Notes: generated by a model not told the origin, from the letters alone. DNA of 64,000 nucleotides from Streptomyces flavofungini (GCF_030388665.1 NZ_CP128846.1:7281001-7345000); one strand, 5' to 3'; positions 55,637-64,000 are shown, counted from the stretch's first letter. Numbers and translations are program-made.

Positions 55637-56782
55637 ATGAGTCAAGGACCCCGATCCGGGCTGTACGCGGTCAGCTCGGCACTGCTCGCGATGAGCAGCC
55701 AGCTGGAGGTGCGCGACGTCCTCAAGACGATCGTCGCCTCCGCCCGCGAGCTGCTCGACGCGGAGTACGCGGCGCTCGGGGTCCCCGACGACCACGGCGG
55801 CTTCGCCCAGTTCGTCGTCGACGGCGTCAGCGACGAGCAGTGGAAGGCCATCGGCCCGCTGCCGCGCCAGCACGGCATCCTCGCCGCGATGCTCTGCAGG
55901 ACCGAGCCGGAGCGCCTCGCGGACGTGCGCGAGGACCCCCGCTTCGAGGGCTGGCCGTCCGCCCACCCGGACATGTCCGACTTCCTCGGCCTGCCGATCC
56001 GGTACGGCGACGAGACCCTCGGCGCCCTGTTCCTCGCGAACAAGAAGTGCCCCAAGCCCACGGGCGGCTGCGGCTTCGACGAGGACGACGAGGAACTCCT
56101 GTCGATCCTCGCCCAGCACGCCGCCATCGCCCTGACGAACGCCCGCCTCTACGAGCGCAGCCGCGAGCTGACCATCGCCGAGGAGCGCTCCCGCCTCGCC
56201 CACGAACTGCACGACGCGGTCAGCCAGAAGCTGTTCTCCCTGCGCCTGACCGCCCAGGCCGCGGCCGCCCTGGTGGACCGCGACCCGACGCGCGCCAAGG
56301 GCGAGCTCCAGCAGGTCGCGGCCCTCGCCGCGGAGGCCGCCGACGAGCTGCGCGCCGCCGTCGTGGAGCTGCGCCCCGCGGCCCTCGATGAGGACGGCCT
56401 GGTGGCGACCCTGCGGACCCACACCCAGGTCCTGGACCGCGCCCACTCCGCCACCGTCACCTTCGAGAGCGGCGGCGTGCGCGCCCTGCCCGCCTCCCAG
56501 GAGGAGGCCATGCTCCGGGTCGCCCAGGAGGCCCTGCACAACGCCCTGCGGCACGCGGAGGCGGAGCACGTCGCCGTCGCCCTGGAGAAGCGCGGCCCCG
56601 GCGCGGTGCTGCGGGTCACGGACGACGGCAGGGGATTCGACCCGCGAGCCATCCGGCGCGCCGGGCGGCACTTGGGCCTGGTCTCCATGCGGGACCGGGC
56701 GGGCGGGGTCGGCGGACGGCTGACCGTGGAGTCGGAGCCCGGCAAGGGCACGACGATCGAGATGGAGGTCCCCGGTGGCTGA
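55637..56782 (+). CDS. Sensor histidine kinase with GAF domain (NarL type)
   Basis: A 381-residue cytoplasmic kinase. An N-terminal GAF domain (about 15-170, DVLKTIVASARELLDAEYAA, GLPIRYGDETLGALFLANKK) senses a small molecule or redox state; CPKPTGGC has a Cys pair. The HisKA_3 dimerisation region has the phosphorylated His in AHELHDAVSQKLFSL (about 193-207), and the HATPase has DDGRGFDP and LGLVSMRDRA. No membrane helices, so the signal is internal. Its stop overlaps the response-regulator start by eight bases. TACGGT lies eight bases before the ATG, so the mRNA may be nearly leaderless. Confidence 0.93.
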   Translation: MSQGPRSGLYAVSSALLAMSSQLEVRDVLKTIVASARELLDAEYAALGVPDDHGGFAQFVVDGVSDEQWKAIGPLPRQHGILAAMLCRTEPERLADVREDPRFEGWPSAHPDMSDFLGLPIRYGDETLGALFLANKKCPKPTGGCGFDEDDEELLSILAQHAAIALTNARLYERSRELTIAEERSRLAHELHDAVSQKLFSLRLTAQAAAALVDRDPTRAKGELQQVAALAAEAADELRAAVVELRPAALDEDGLVATLRTHTQVLDRAHSATVTFESGGVRALPASQEEAMLRVAQEALHNALRHAEAEHVAVALEKRGPGAVLRVTDDGRGFDPRAIRRAGRHLGLVSMRDRAGGVGGRLTVESEPGKGTTIEMEVPGG

Positions 56783-57437
56783 CGCCCCGCTCAATCCGAA
56801 GGCACAGATCCGGGTGCTGCTGGTCGACGACCACCAGGTGGTCCGCCGCGGCCTGCGCACGTTCCTGGAGATCCAGGAGGACATCGAGGTCGTCGGCGAG
56901 GCCTCCGACGGCGCCGAGGGCGTCGCCGCCGCACAGGAGCTGAAGCCGGACGTCGTCCTGATGGACGTCAAGATGCCCGGCATGGACGGCGTGGAGGCGC
57001 TGCGCAAGCTGCGCGAGCTGGCCAACCCCGCGCGCGTGCTCATCGTCACGAGCTTCACCGAGCAGCGCACGGTCGTCCCGGCCCTGCGCGCGGGCGCGGC
57101 AGGCTATGTGTACAAGGACGTGGACCCCGAGGCCCTCGCCGGAGCCATCCGCTCCGTGCACGCCGGGCACGTGCTGCTCCAGCCGGAGGTCGCGGGCGCG
57201 CTGCTGTCCCAGGAGGAGGCCAACAACTCGCAGGGCCGGGGCGGCTCCCTCACCGAGCGGGAGCGGGAGGTGCTCGGCCTGATCGCGGACGGCCGCTCGA
57301 ACCGCGAGATCGCCCGCGCGCTCGTCCTGTCCGAGAAGACCGTCAAGACACATGTCTCGAACATCCTCATGAAGCTGGACCTCGCCGACCGCACCCAGGC
57401 CGCCCTGTGGGCCGTGCGCCACGGCGTCGCGGGCTGA
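56775..57437 (+). CDS. NarL/FixJ family response regulator
   Basis: A 220-residue partner of the kinase. The receiver has LLVDDHQVV (acidic pair, about 15-23), phosphoacceptor Asp in VVLMDVKMPGMDG (about 59-71) and Lys in YVYKDVDPE. The LuxR-type HTH is LTEREREVLGLIADGRSNRE IARALVLSEKTVKTHVSNIL (about 156-195). The GTG start lies inside the kinase gene. Two chaplin genes follow downstream, so control of surface proteins is possible but unproven. Confidence 0.93.
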   Translation: MADAPLNPKAQIRVLLVDDHQVVRRGLRTFLEIQEDIEVVGEASDGAEGVAAAQELKPDVVLMDVKMPGMDGVEALRKLRELANPARVLIVTSFTEQRTVVPALRAGAAGYVYKDVDPEALAGAIRSVHAGHVLLQPEVAGALLSQEEANNSQGRGGSLTEREREVLGLIADGRSNREIARALVLSEKTVKTHVSNILMKLDLADRTQAALWAVRHGVAG

Positions 57438-57634
57438 TTCCCGCAGGTCCTCGAGGCGAGCCTGCACCGTGACTCGCGACGGACGCCGAGTCAGCACGGA
57501 TCGTCGCGTTCCGGGCTGAGATTCATACCGTCGTGTGGATGTCCCCCGTTCGGCGCATCCCGATCGGCGCCCCGGCGTTCTCCAGTGCGTGCTGCGGCGG
57601 CTGGCCGCAGCTTCCGCTCAGGAGGATCCAAGAA

Positions 57635-57880
57635 GTGAAGAACCTCAAGAAGGCCGCCGCTGTCACGATGGTGGCCGGTGGCCTGGTCGCCGCCGGTGCC
57701 GGCATCGCCTCCGCCCACGGTGGCGCCGCCGCCCACGGCGAAGCCAAGAACTCGCCCGGCATCGTCTCCGGCAACCTCGTCCAGGCCCCGGTGCACATCC
57801 CGGTGAACGCCTGCGGCAACAGCGCCTCCGTCGTCGGCGTCCTGAACCCGACGTTCGGCAACGTCTGCGAGAACGTCTGA
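57635..57880 (+). CDS. Short chaplin, Cys-containing
   Basis: An 81-residue secreted hydrophobic surface protein. Signal peptide KAAAVTMVAGGLVAAGAGIA (about 6-25), cleavage likely after ASA. A single chaplin domain: NSPGIVSGNLVQAPVHIPVN, then ACGNSASVVGVLNPTFGNVC with the two conserved Cys. Short chaplins (ChpD-H type) assemble into amyloid fibres that lower surface tension so that aerial hyphae can emerge. GGAGG lies nine bases before the GTG start. In S. coelicolor I recall only chpE at this locus, so the extra copy is worth noting. Confidence 0.92.
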   Translation: MKNLKKAAAVTMVAGGLVAAGAGIASAHGGAAAHGEAKNSPGIVSGNLVQAPVHIPVNACGNSASVVGVLNPTFGNVCENV

Positions 57881-58131
57881 TCGCACCCGCGCGATCCGGC
57901 GATCGCGGTCACGTGATCGCCGCCGCGGCCGACCGGCCCCGCGCGCACTCCGAACGCAGGGCCGGTCGCGTTCTCGCCGTCCTCCCCGGACTCAGCACCC
58001 TTCGCGTCCCCGGGATCCCCGGTCCGCACCGGCTCCCCGGTCCCACCGGATCCCCGGCACCCCCGATGCCACGAAGCACACCCCTTGACCCCGCAGCCGG
58101 GGTCACCCTGTCACCAGAAGGAACACACCCC

Positions 58132-58374
58132 ATGAACATCGCCAAGAAGGCCGCCCTGGCCGTCGCCGTCGCCGGTATCGCCGCGGGCGCCTCCGCCGGA
58201 GCCGCCGTCGCCACCGACGCGCACGCCGACGGCAACGCCACCAAGTCCCCGGGCATCGGCTCCGGCAACCTGGTCCAGGCCCCCGTCCACGTCCCGGTCA
58301 ACGTCACCGGCAACAGCGTGAACGTGGTCGGCATCCTGAACCCGGCCTTCGCCAACGAGACGGTCAACAAGTGA
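58132..58374 (+). CDS. chpE: Chaplin E-like (no cysteines)
   Basis: An 80-residue short chaplin. Signal peptide KKAALAVAVAGIAAGASAGA (about 5-24). Chaplin domain SPGIGSGNLVQAPVHVPVNV then TGNSVNVVGILNPAFANETV, with both Cys replaced (Thr at the first, Thr/Val region at the second). ChpE is the one short chaplin of S. coelicolor without Cys and lies in the same gene context (next to the kinase/regulator pair). AAGGAA is upstream. The 251-bp spacer from the first chaplin, with its hairpin-rich GC sequence, suggests separate transcripts. Confidence 0.88.
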   Translation: MNIAKKAALAVAVAGIAAGASAGAAVATDAHADGNATKSPGIGSGNLVQAPVHVPVNVTGNSVNVVGILNPAFANETVNK

Positions 58375-58433
58375 CACGTCGCCCCCAGGGCTAGCCGCCC
58401 CCGGGGCCGGGCACACCCCACCCCACGGGCAGA

Positions 58434-58465
58434 GGGCCCCGCGGACCACCCGGTCCGCGGGGCCC
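58434..58465. terminator. Bidirectional terminator after chpE
   Basis: A perfect 14-bp stem GGGCCCCGCGGACC / GGTCCGCGGGGCCC with an ACCC loop, between chpE and the convergent gene. Confidence 0.9.
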
Positions 58466-58506
58466 GTCGGCATCCCGGCCCCCGCATCCGAGGACCTGCC
58501 GCGCTC

Positions 58507-59313
58507 CTACCGGCCACCACCCCGCTCCCGCTCCTCCACATAGGCGTTGTACGCGGCCACCTGAGCGCGCCGCGCCACCCGCTCCACCGGCCGCAGCGCC
58601 TGGGCCCGCGCCCCCATCTGCGACGCGCTCACCGCGCCGCCGTGGCCGGTCTCGTACGCCACCGAAACCAGTAGCCCGACCCGCTGCGCCAGCTCCAACA
58701 CCCGCACCGCACGCGGCGGATACCCCGGCGCGAGCGCCTCGCGCCCCTGCTCCGCCCGCGCCCGGTACGCGTCGATCGCGGCCTCCGCGACGGGCCCCGA
58801 TGCCGCCACGTCGAGGCGCGCGAGCACCTCCGTGGCCTCCCGTAGCGCGTCCGCGAGCTCCCGCTCCGCCTCACCCAGCGAAGGCACGTCCGCGGGTGGC
58901 GCCGCACGCACCGGCAGACAGTGCCACACGACCTCCACATGGACGTCCGCGGCGTCGACAGCGCTCCCGGGCCCCGCCTCGGACACCTCCGGCACCAAGC
59001 CGTACGGAGCGCCCGTCGCGACCACCGCCTCCTCGGCCTCCAGAGCGCGCTCGTTGAAGGCGGGCGGCCCGCTCAGGCCGAGCGGATGACCCGGCGCGGG
59101 CAACGCCACCCGGAACCCGGTCACACCGAGCGCGCGCAACCGCCCGAGCGCGAGCGTCCATCCGACCGGAGCCGACTCGCCGGGCAGTCCGTCGACCCGG
59201 TGCACCGCGTCGTCGCCCACGATCGCGTGCACCGCGTCATCGGGTGAAACAAGTCCGGCCAAAAGGGCGTTCCCCCATGCGGCCAAGCGTCCTGAACGTG
59301 GTTCCGAGAGCAT
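58507..59313 (-). CDS. Conserved hypothetical protein
   Basis: A 268-residue soluble protein starting MLSEPRSGRLAAWGNALLAG. It includes HAIVGDDAVHRVDGLPGESA, LGRLRALGVTGFRVALPAPG and a long helical C-terminal half (EAERELADALREATEVLARL to the end). No catalytic motif or membrane span is evident. In Streptomyces it sits next to chpE and the lone ABC ATPase; I know no function. A GTG six bases upstream is an alternative start. It is divergent from the ABC gene (131 bp). Confidence 0.75.
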   Translation of the reverse strand: MLSEPRSGRLAAWGNALLAGLVSPDDAVHAIVGDDAVHRVDGLPGESAPVGWTLALGRLRALGVTGFRVALPAPGHPLGLSGPPAFNERALEAEEAVVATGAPYGLVPEVSEAGPGSAVDAADVHVEVVWHCLPVRAAPPADVPSLGEAERELADALREATEVLARLDVAASGPVAEAAIDAYRARAEQGREALAPGYPPRAVRVLELAQRVGLLVSVAYETGHGGAVSASQMGARAQALRPVERVARRAQVAAYNAYVEERERGGGR

Positions 59314-59443
59314 GCACACAGCCTAAGGACCGGGCTCGGCACGGGAACGGTCGGCCGGTGGCGTAGGTTTTATCCGGGGGCCGCGTCCACAGACGCGGGC
59401 ACACGCGAGCGATACCGAGACTGCAATGGGAGACAACGCGCTC

Positions 59444-60235
59444 ATGAGCGATGTACTGGAGCTTAAGGACGCATCCGTGGTCCGAGAGGGCCGGGCTCTG
59501 GTGGACCAGGTCTCCTGGTCGGTCAAGGAGGGGGAGCGCTGGGTCATCCTCGGCCCGAACGGCGCCGGCAAGACCACCCTCCTCAATGTCGCGTCCAGCT
59601 ACCTCTTCCCGAGCAAGGGCACCGCCACCATCCTCGGCGAGCAGCTCGGCAAGGTCGACGTCTTCGAACTGCGCCCGCGCATCGGCATGGCCGGCATCGC
59701 CATGGCCGACAAGCTCCCCAAGAGCCAGACCGTCCTGCAGACGGTCCTCACGGCGGCGTACGGCATGACCGCGGGCTGGCACGAGGACTACGAGGACATC
59801 GACGAGCAGCGCGCCCGCGCCTTCCTCGACCGCCTCGGCATGAGCGACTACCTGGACCGCCGCTTCGGCACCCTCTCCGAGGGCGAGCGCAAGCGCACCC
59901 TGATCGCCCGCGCCCTGATGACCGACCCCGAGCTGCTGCTTCTCGACGAGCCCGCCGCGGGGCTGGACCTCGGTGGCCGCGAGGACCTCGTGCGCCGCCT
60001 CGGCCGCCTCGCCCGCGACCCCATCGCCCCCTCGATGATCATGGTCACGCACCACGTCGAGGAGATCGCCCCGGGCTTCACGCACGTCCTGATGATCCGC
60101 CAGGGCAAGGTCATGGCCGCCGGACCGCTGGAGCTCGAGCTCACCTCGCGCAACCTCTCCCTCTGCTTCGGCCTGCCGCTCGTCGTCGAGCAGCGCGGCG
60201 ACCGCTGGTCGGCCCAGGGCCTGCCGCTCAGTTGA
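59444..60235 (+). CDS. Stand-alone ABC transporter ATP-binding protein
   Basis: A 263-residue ATPase. Walker A GPNGAGKTT (about 37-45), signature LSEGERKR (about 144-151, Glu for the usual Gly) and Walker B LLLLDEPAAGLD (about 166-177), then the switch His in VTHHVEEI. The LSEGE signature and the insertion IGMAGIAMADKLPKSQTVLQ resemble the iron/molybdate ModF-like branch. No permease is adjacent; NfeD and SPFH genes follow on the same strand (48 bp to NfeD). It might couple ATP hydrolysis to membrane quality functions, which is speculation. Confidence 0.88.
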   Translation: MSDVLELKDASVVREGRALVDQVSWSVKEGERWVILGPNGAGKTTLLNVASSYLFPSKGTATILGEQLGKVDVFELRPRIGMAGIAMADKLPKSQTVLQTVLTAAYGMTAGWHEDYEDIDEQRARAFLDRLGMSDYLDRRFGTLSEGERKRTLIARALMTDPELLLLDEPAAGLDLGGREDLVRRLGRLARDPIAPSMIMVTHHVEEIAPGFTHVLMIRQGKVMAAGPLELELTSRNLSLCFGLPLVVEQRGDRWSAQGLPLS

Positions 60236-60283
60236 TCGCGCACGCCCTGTCGGTGGCGGGGCCCGCGGACCTACCATGACCAT

Positions 60284-60712
60284 GTGGACATGGACGCATG
60301 GGTGTGGTGGCTGATCGGCGCGGTCGCCCTCGGAATCCCGCTGGTAATGACCGCGATGCCGGAGTTCGGCATGCTCGCCGTCGGCGCGGTCGCCGCCGCC
60401 GTGACCGCGGGCCTCGGCGGCGGCGTGGCCCTTCAGGCCGTGGTGTTCGCCGTGGTGTCGGTCGCGCTCATCGCGGTGGTACGCCCGATCGCCGCCCGGC
60501 ACCGCTCCCAGCGGCCCGAACTCGTCAGCGGGGTCGAGGCGTTGAAGGGCAGATCGGCCGTCGTCATGGAGCGCGTCGACGCCTCCGGCGGACGCATCAA
60601 GCTGGCGGGGGAGATCTGGTCGGCGCGGCCGCTCCACGCCGACCAGAGCTTCGAGGCGGGCCAGGAGGTGGACGTGGTCGAGATCGACGGAGCGACGGCC
60701 GTGGTCATCTGA
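60284..60712 (+). CDS. NfeD family membrane protein
   Basis: A 142-residue short-form NfeD. Hydrophobic segments lie at about 6-23 (WVWWLIGAVALGIPLVMT), 29-45 and 49-66. The C-terminal OB-fold domain begins LVSGVEALKGRSAVVMERVD and has GGRIKLAGEIWSARPL. NfeD proteins associate with SPFH proteins, the product of the next gene. The GTG start lies seven bases after TACCAT, compatible with a leaderless transcript; ATG at 60290 is also possible. Confidence 0.9.
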   Translation: MDMDAWVWWLIGAVALGIPLVMTAMPEFGMLAVGAVAAAVTAGLGGGVALQAVVFAVVSVALIAVVRPIAARHRSQRPELVSGVEALKGRSAVVMERVDASGGRIKLAGEIWSARPLHADQSFEAGQEVDVVEIDGATAVVI

Positions 60713-60914
60713 CCGCGGGTCAGCTGCACGCGCGGCCCTGCACCACCGGTACCGGCCCAACCGCCGTGAAAGTGACGGCCGGTGACGGCAGGTGATCCGA
60801 ACGGCCCACGGGCCGCGCGCCGTTCTGACAGACTCGACCGGCGAGATCCCAAGATCTTCCGGGACACCGCAGCAATCCGCGAACACCGAAGCAAGAAGGG
60901 CACGGGGAACCACG

Positions 60915-61871
60915 ATGGAACCAATCATCATCGTCCTGATCATTCTGGTGGTGCTGGTCTTCATCGCCCTGATCAAGACGATCCAGGTCATTCCGCAGGC
61001 CAGCGCCGCCATCGTGGAGCGCTTCGGCCGCTACACCCGCACGCTGAACGCGGGCCTGAACATCGTCGTCCCGTTCATCGACTCCATCCGCAACCGCATC
61101 GACCTGCGTGAACAGGTCGTGCCGTTCCCGCCCCAGCCGGTGATCACCCAGGACAACCTGGTCGTGAACATCGACACGGTCATCTACTACCAGGTCACCG
61201 ACGCACGCGCCGCGACGTACGAGGTCGCGAGCTACATCCAGGCGATCGAGCAGCTCACCGTCACGACCCTGCGCAACATCATCGGTGGCATGGACCTGGA
61301 GCGGACCCTGACCTCCCGCGAGGAGATCAACGCGGCCCTGCGCGGCGTCCTCGACGAGGCCACCGGCAAGTGGGGCATCCGCGTCAACCGCGTCGAGCTG
61401 AAGGCGATCGAGCCGCCCACCTCCATCCAGGACTCGATGGAGAAGCAGATGCGTGCCGACCGTGACAAGCGCGCCGCGATCCTCCAGGCCGAAGGTGTCC
61501 GCCAGTCCGAGATCCTGCGCGCCGAGGGCGAGAAGCAGTCCGCGATCCTGCGCGCCGAGGGTGAGGCCAGGGCCGCAGCGCTGCGCGCCGAGGGCGAGGC
61601 CCAGGCGATCCGCACGGTCTTCGAGTCCATCCACGCGGGCGACCCGGACCAGAAGCTCCTCTCCTACCAGTACCTCCAGATGCTCCCGAAGATCGCCGAG
61701 GGCGACGCCAACAAGCTCTGGATCGTGCCCAGCGAGATCGGCGACGCCCTCAAGGGCCTCGGCGGCGCGCTCGGCAACTTCGGCCCGCTCTCCGGCGGCG
61801 GCTCCGGCGGCGGGGGCGCCGTGAAGAGCCCGAGCGGGGTGGAGCGCCGCGAACAGCCGCCGATCGACTGA
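60915..61871 (+). CDS. SPFH domain (stomatin/slipin-like) protein
   Basis: A 318-residue membrane-anchored protein. One N-terminal helix (IIIVLIILVVLVFIALIKTI, about 4-23) is followed by the SPFH/Band 7 domain (ERFGRYTRTLNAGLNIVVPF, then VNIDTVIYYQVTDARAATYE). A helical region follows with a striking repeat: ILRAEGEKQSAILRAEGEAR (about 211-230), the EA-rich coiled coil that oligomerises. The tail is Gly-rich. It forms membrane microdomain scaffolds with NfeD. CGGGGAACC precedes the ATG. The 202-bp gap from NfeD may hold its own promoter. Confidence 0.92.
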   Translation: MEPIIIVLIILVVLVFIALIKTIQVIPQASAAIVERFGRYTRTLNAGLNIVVPFIDSIRNRIDLREQVVPFPPQPVITQDNLVVNIDTVIYYQVTDARAATYEVASYIQAIEQLTVTTLRNIIGGMDLERTLTSREEINAALRGVLDEATGKWGIRVNRVELKAIEPPTSIQDSMEKQMRADRDKRAAILQAEGVRQSEILRAEGEKQSAILRAEGEARAAALRAEGEAQAIRTVFESIHAGDPDQKLLSYQYLQMLPKIAEGDANKLWIVPSEIGDALKGLGGALGNFGPLSGGGSGGGGAVKSPSGVERREQPPID

Positions 61872-61893
61872 CGGCGACTGCGCGCACGCGACG

Positions 61894-61939
61894 ACGACTG
61901 TGGGGCCGTCCTCCCGAAGGAGGGCGGCCCCACAGTCGT
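61894..61939. terminator. Long bidirectional terminator, SPFH / HNH genes
   Basis: A 21-bp stem with one G-U pair and a CGAA loop; arms 61894-61914 (ACGACTGTGGGGCCGTCC and on) and 61919-61939. It is the longest hairpin in the window. Confidence 0.9.
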
Positions 61940-61991
61940 ACGCACGGGACACCTCAACGGCACACCGCTCACGCGGCAGGCGGCGCCAGGC

Positions 61992-62498
61992 TCACGCGGC
62001 AGGCTGCGCCAGCCAGTCCGGCAGGGCCTCGTACCCGTCCCGGCCGAGGGCGAGCAGCATCGCGTCCGCCGGGGTCGGCTCGAAGGGCTGCCGGAGCAGG
62101 GGCATCCCGGCCTGCTCCGGGGTGCGGTCCGCCTTGCGGTGGTTGTCCACCGCGCACGAAGCCACCGTGTTCATCCAGGAGTCCGCGCCGCCCTGGGAAC
62201 GCGGCACCACGTGGTCCACGGTCGTCGCGCGTCGGCCGCAGTACGCGCACCGGTGCTGGTCCCGCACCAGGACCCCGCGCCGCGACCAGGGAGCCCGTCT
62301 TCGGAAGGGCACCCGTACGTACCTGCACAACCTGATCACCCGGGGCACCGGAAGCTCGACAGCGGCGGCGCGCACGCGCAGCGCGGGGTGGGCCTGCTCG
62401 ACAACTGCCTTGTCCTGCAGCACCAGCACGACGGCGCGGTTCAGCGTCACCGTCGAAAGCGGTTCGAAGCTCGCGTTCAGCACCAGCGTGTCCCGCAT
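61992..62498 (-). CDS. HNH endonuclease
   Basis: A 168-residue protein. The HNH site is visible: CAYCGRRATTVDHVVPRSQG (about 89-108) followed by CAVDNHRKADRTPEQAGM with the second Cys and the last His. The N-terminus, DTLVLNASFEPLSTVTLNRA, is typical of a widespread actinobacterial HNH family of unknown target, possibly DNA repair related. GGAGG lies nine bases upstream of the ATG. Confidence 0.9.
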   Translation of the reverse strand: MRDTLVLNASFEPLSTVTLNRAVVLVLQDKAVVEQAHPALRVRAAAVELPVPRVIRLCRYVRVPFRRRAPWSRRGVLVRDQHRCAYCGRRATTVDHVVPRSQGGADSWMNTVASCAVDNHRKADRTPEQAGMPLLRQPFEPTPADAMLLALGRDGYEALPDWLAQPAA

Positions 62499-62589
62499 CT
62501 CGCCCACCTCCCGTGTGCACCGGCCCACCCCCTGGCGGGCTTGGATCAACTCTGGCCGGGCACGCCGGGTAGGACAACGCAATAAAAGA

Positions 62590-62627
62590 TGCCCGCCCCT
62601 GATCACTTCCAAGACCAGGGGCGGGCA
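62590..62627 (-). terminator. Intrinsic terminator of the Raf-kinase-inhibitor-like gene
   Basis: TGCCCGCCCCTG (62590-62601) pairs with CAGGGGCGGGCA (62616-62627), 12 bp perfect, and on the minus strand is followed by TCTTTTATT, a true U tract. Transcripts from 62709-63248 would end here. Confidence 0.85.
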
Positions 62628-62708
62628 AACGTTCAATGAACGCTGAGCTGATGTGAGCGCGGACGGTTCACGCCGGGCAGCGGTTGACCATCGGCGACCG
62701 ACGCATGA

Positions 62709-63248
62709 CTAACTGTCGGCGACCGCCGCGTACTCCGCGACCACGGAAGCGCGGGCCAGCGTGTGGAACCGCAGGTTGAAGCCGACGACGGCGGGCGAGG
62801 CGTCCGAGTCGGGGCCGAGCTTCTCCTGGTCGACCGCGTACACGGTGAACACATAGCGGTGCGCCGGGTCACCGGGCGGCGGGGCGGCGCCACCGAAGTC
62901 CTTCGTCCCGTAGTCGTTGCGCACCTGCACCGCGCTCTCCGGGAGGCCTTCGAACTTGCCGCTGCCCGCGCCGACGGGCAGCTCCGTCACCGAGGCCGGG
63001 ATGTCGAACACCGACCAGTGCCAGAACCCGCTCCCCGTCGGGGCGTCCGGGTCGAAGCAGGTCACGGCGAAGCTCTTCGTCTCCGGCGGGAAGCCCTCCC
63101 ACCGCAGGTGCGGCGAGGTGTTCCCGGCCGCGTACACCTGGGCGTCCTTGAGCACCGCGCCCGGCTCGAAGTCCGCGCTCACGACCGTGAACGACGGTAC
63201 GGGCGGGTGGAAGTCATGGGGCAGCGGCGGCCTCTTGACCTCGGTCAC
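62709..63248 (-). CDS. YbhB/YbcL Raf kinase inhibitor-like (PEBP) protein
   Basis: A 179-residue cytoplasmic protein. The ligand-pocket motifs [20 protein letters not shown] (about 65-84) and [18 protein letters not shown] (about 123-140) are complete; [18 protein letters not shown] is also family-typical. PEBP proteins bind phosphorylated small ligands; bacterial function is unclear. The GTG start has AGGAGG five bases upstream. It follows the Spo0M gene by 64 bp on the same strand. Confidence 0.92.
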   Translation of the reverse strand: MTEVKRPPLPHDFHPPVPSFTVVSADFEPGAVLKDAQVYAAGNTSPHLRWEGFPPETKSFAVTCFDPDAPTGSGFWHWSVFDIPASVTELPVGAGSGKFEGLPESAVQVRNDYGTKDFGGAAPPPGDPAHRYVFTVYAVDQEKLGPDSDASPAVVGFNLRFHTLARASVVAEYAAVADS

Positions 63249-63312
63249 GTAGGCACCTCCTGATCGGTTCCGGTTCGGTTCCTTGTACGGCGATCGCTCG
63301 CCGCCGACGAGC

Positions 63313-64000
63313 CTAGAACCAGTTGCGCTTGCTGCCGACGTGGGACAGCCACTCGTTGAGGTACGCCGCCCAGTCCGTGCCCTGGAAGTCGTTGAGCCCG
63401 ACCTTGAAGCACTTGTAGGAGTCGCTGCCCTCGCTGAACAGGCCCGGCTTCTTGTCCATCTCCAGGACGACGTCCATCTCGCGGTCGTCCGCGACGAAGG
63501 TCAGCTCGACCTGGTTCAGACCCCGGTACTGCTCCGGCGGGAAGAACTCGATCTCCTGGTAGAACGGCAGCTTCTGCCGGGTGCCGCGGATGTGGCCGCG
63601 CTCCATGTCCGCGCTCTTGAAGCGGAAGCCGAGCTGGCCGAAGGCGTCGAGGATCGCCTGCTGCGCCGGCAGCGGGTGCACGTTCACCGGGTCCAGGTCA
63701 CCGGAGTCGACGGCGCGGGCGATCTCCAGCTCCGTGGTCACACCGATGTTCATGCCGTGCAGATGGCGCCCCGCGAAGTGGGTGATGGGCGTCTCCCACG
63801 GGATGTCGAGCCCGAACGGCACCGCGTGCACCGCGTTCGCCTTCAGCTCGAAGGCACCGCCGAGGCGCTGCTTGATGAACTCGATGTCCTGCTTGACCTC
63901 CTGGTCGTTGCCCTCGACCTCGACGCGCGCCTGCAGGCCCACGGACAGCGCCTCGATCTGCTGGTCGACGTTCCCGCCCTGGATGCGCACCTCACCCTGG
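63313..64000 (-). CDS. spo0M: Sporulation protein Spo0M (partial, N-terminus beyond edge)
   Basis: The gene continues past the right edge; 228 codons are visible after the missing N-terminus. The visible part begins [27 protein letters not shown] and includes [20 protein letters not shown] and [20 protein letters not shown], which match the arrestin-like Spo0M fold, then the C-terminal part ending [12 protein letters not shown]. In Bacillus Spo0M influences entry into sporulation; in Streptomyces it probably relates to development but is less studied. Missing start prevents judging its promoter. Confidence 0.88.
   Translation of the reverse strand, partial: QGEVRIQGGNVDQQIEALSVGLQARVEVEGNDQEVKQDIEFIKQRLGGAFELKANAVHAVPFGLDIPWETPITHFAGRHLHGMNIGVTTELEIARAVDSGDLDPVNVHPLPAQQAILDAFGQLGFRFKSADMERGHIRGTRQKLPFYQEIEFFPPEQYRGLNQVELTFVADDREMDVVLEMDKKPGLFSEGSDSYKCFKVGLNDFQGTDWAAYLNEWLSHVGSKRNWF

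Overview
The window reads as a piece of the conserved core chromosome of a Streptomyces. The base composition is very GC-rich with strong third-position GC bias. It carries actinomycete-specific families: two chaplins, the GATC-binding nucleoid protein Gbn, a streptophobe membrane protein, an SGM_5486-type small protein and DUF3099. Gene order from about 33 kb to 62 kb (moaA, GlsB, tyrS, tldD pair, fabG-fabI, serB, FHA-ABC exporter, queA, kinase/regulator pair, chaplin E, NfeD/SPFH) matches what I remember of the S. coelicolor chpE-fabI region. I scanned by eye for in-frame TTA (leucine, bldA-dependent) codons and found none. No tRNA, rRNA, CRISPR array, intact insertion sequence or prophage was seen.

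Layout. 1-8 kb: the end of a zinc metallopeptidase; an ABC-F ribosome-protection ATPase behind an apparent leader-peptide attenuator; gbn; an enoyl-CoA hydratase-like gene; then an envelope-stress module (Asp23, DUF2273-like, Asp23, DUF6286, AmaP). 8-16 kb: an SDR without the usual catalytic Tyr, a GH15 trehalase-like enzyme, SURF1, a decayed transposase, a sedolisin, a small zinc protein and a DEDDh-BRCT exonuclease. 16-21 kb: a TetR gene divergent from a four-gene catabolic-looking operon (acetoacetate decarboxylase family, SDR, two amidohydrolases). 21-27 kb: VIT1 metal transporter, sterol desaturase family, lysoplasmalogenase, CopD, CoA transferase. 27-31 kb: two tandem paralogous secreted subtilases. 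31-34 kb: DUF485 plus acetate symporter, then moaA. 35-42 kb: GlsB, tyrS, the TldD pair, and the fatty-acid synthesis pair fabG-fabI.

42-53 kb: a GntR regulator with a palindromic operator in front of a CynX-type exporter and its small partner protein; a SixA phosphatase; serB; a streptophobe protein divergent from a double-FHA ABC-2 exporter; a transglycosylase with an attenuator-like leader. 53-64 kb: queA with an SDR; a GAF histidine kinase with a NarL regulator; two chaplins; a lone ABC ATPase; NfeD and SPFH membrane-quality proteins; an HNH nuclease; a Raf-kinase-inhibitor-like protein; and the 5'-truncated Spo0M.

The most notable non-coding signals are: the leaderless seven-codon leader peptide of the ABC-F gene, whose stop codon forms part of a downstream stem; a dense GATC cluster upstream of gbn, whose product binds GATC; a 105-bp interrupted inverted repeat plus intrinsic terminator in front of the transglycosylase gene; twin related hairpins between tldE and tyrS; a perfect TetR operator; and a GTG-N6-GNCAC Crp-type site upstream of the acetate symporter operon. 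Many convergent gene ends share long perfect hairpins that serve as two-way terminators.
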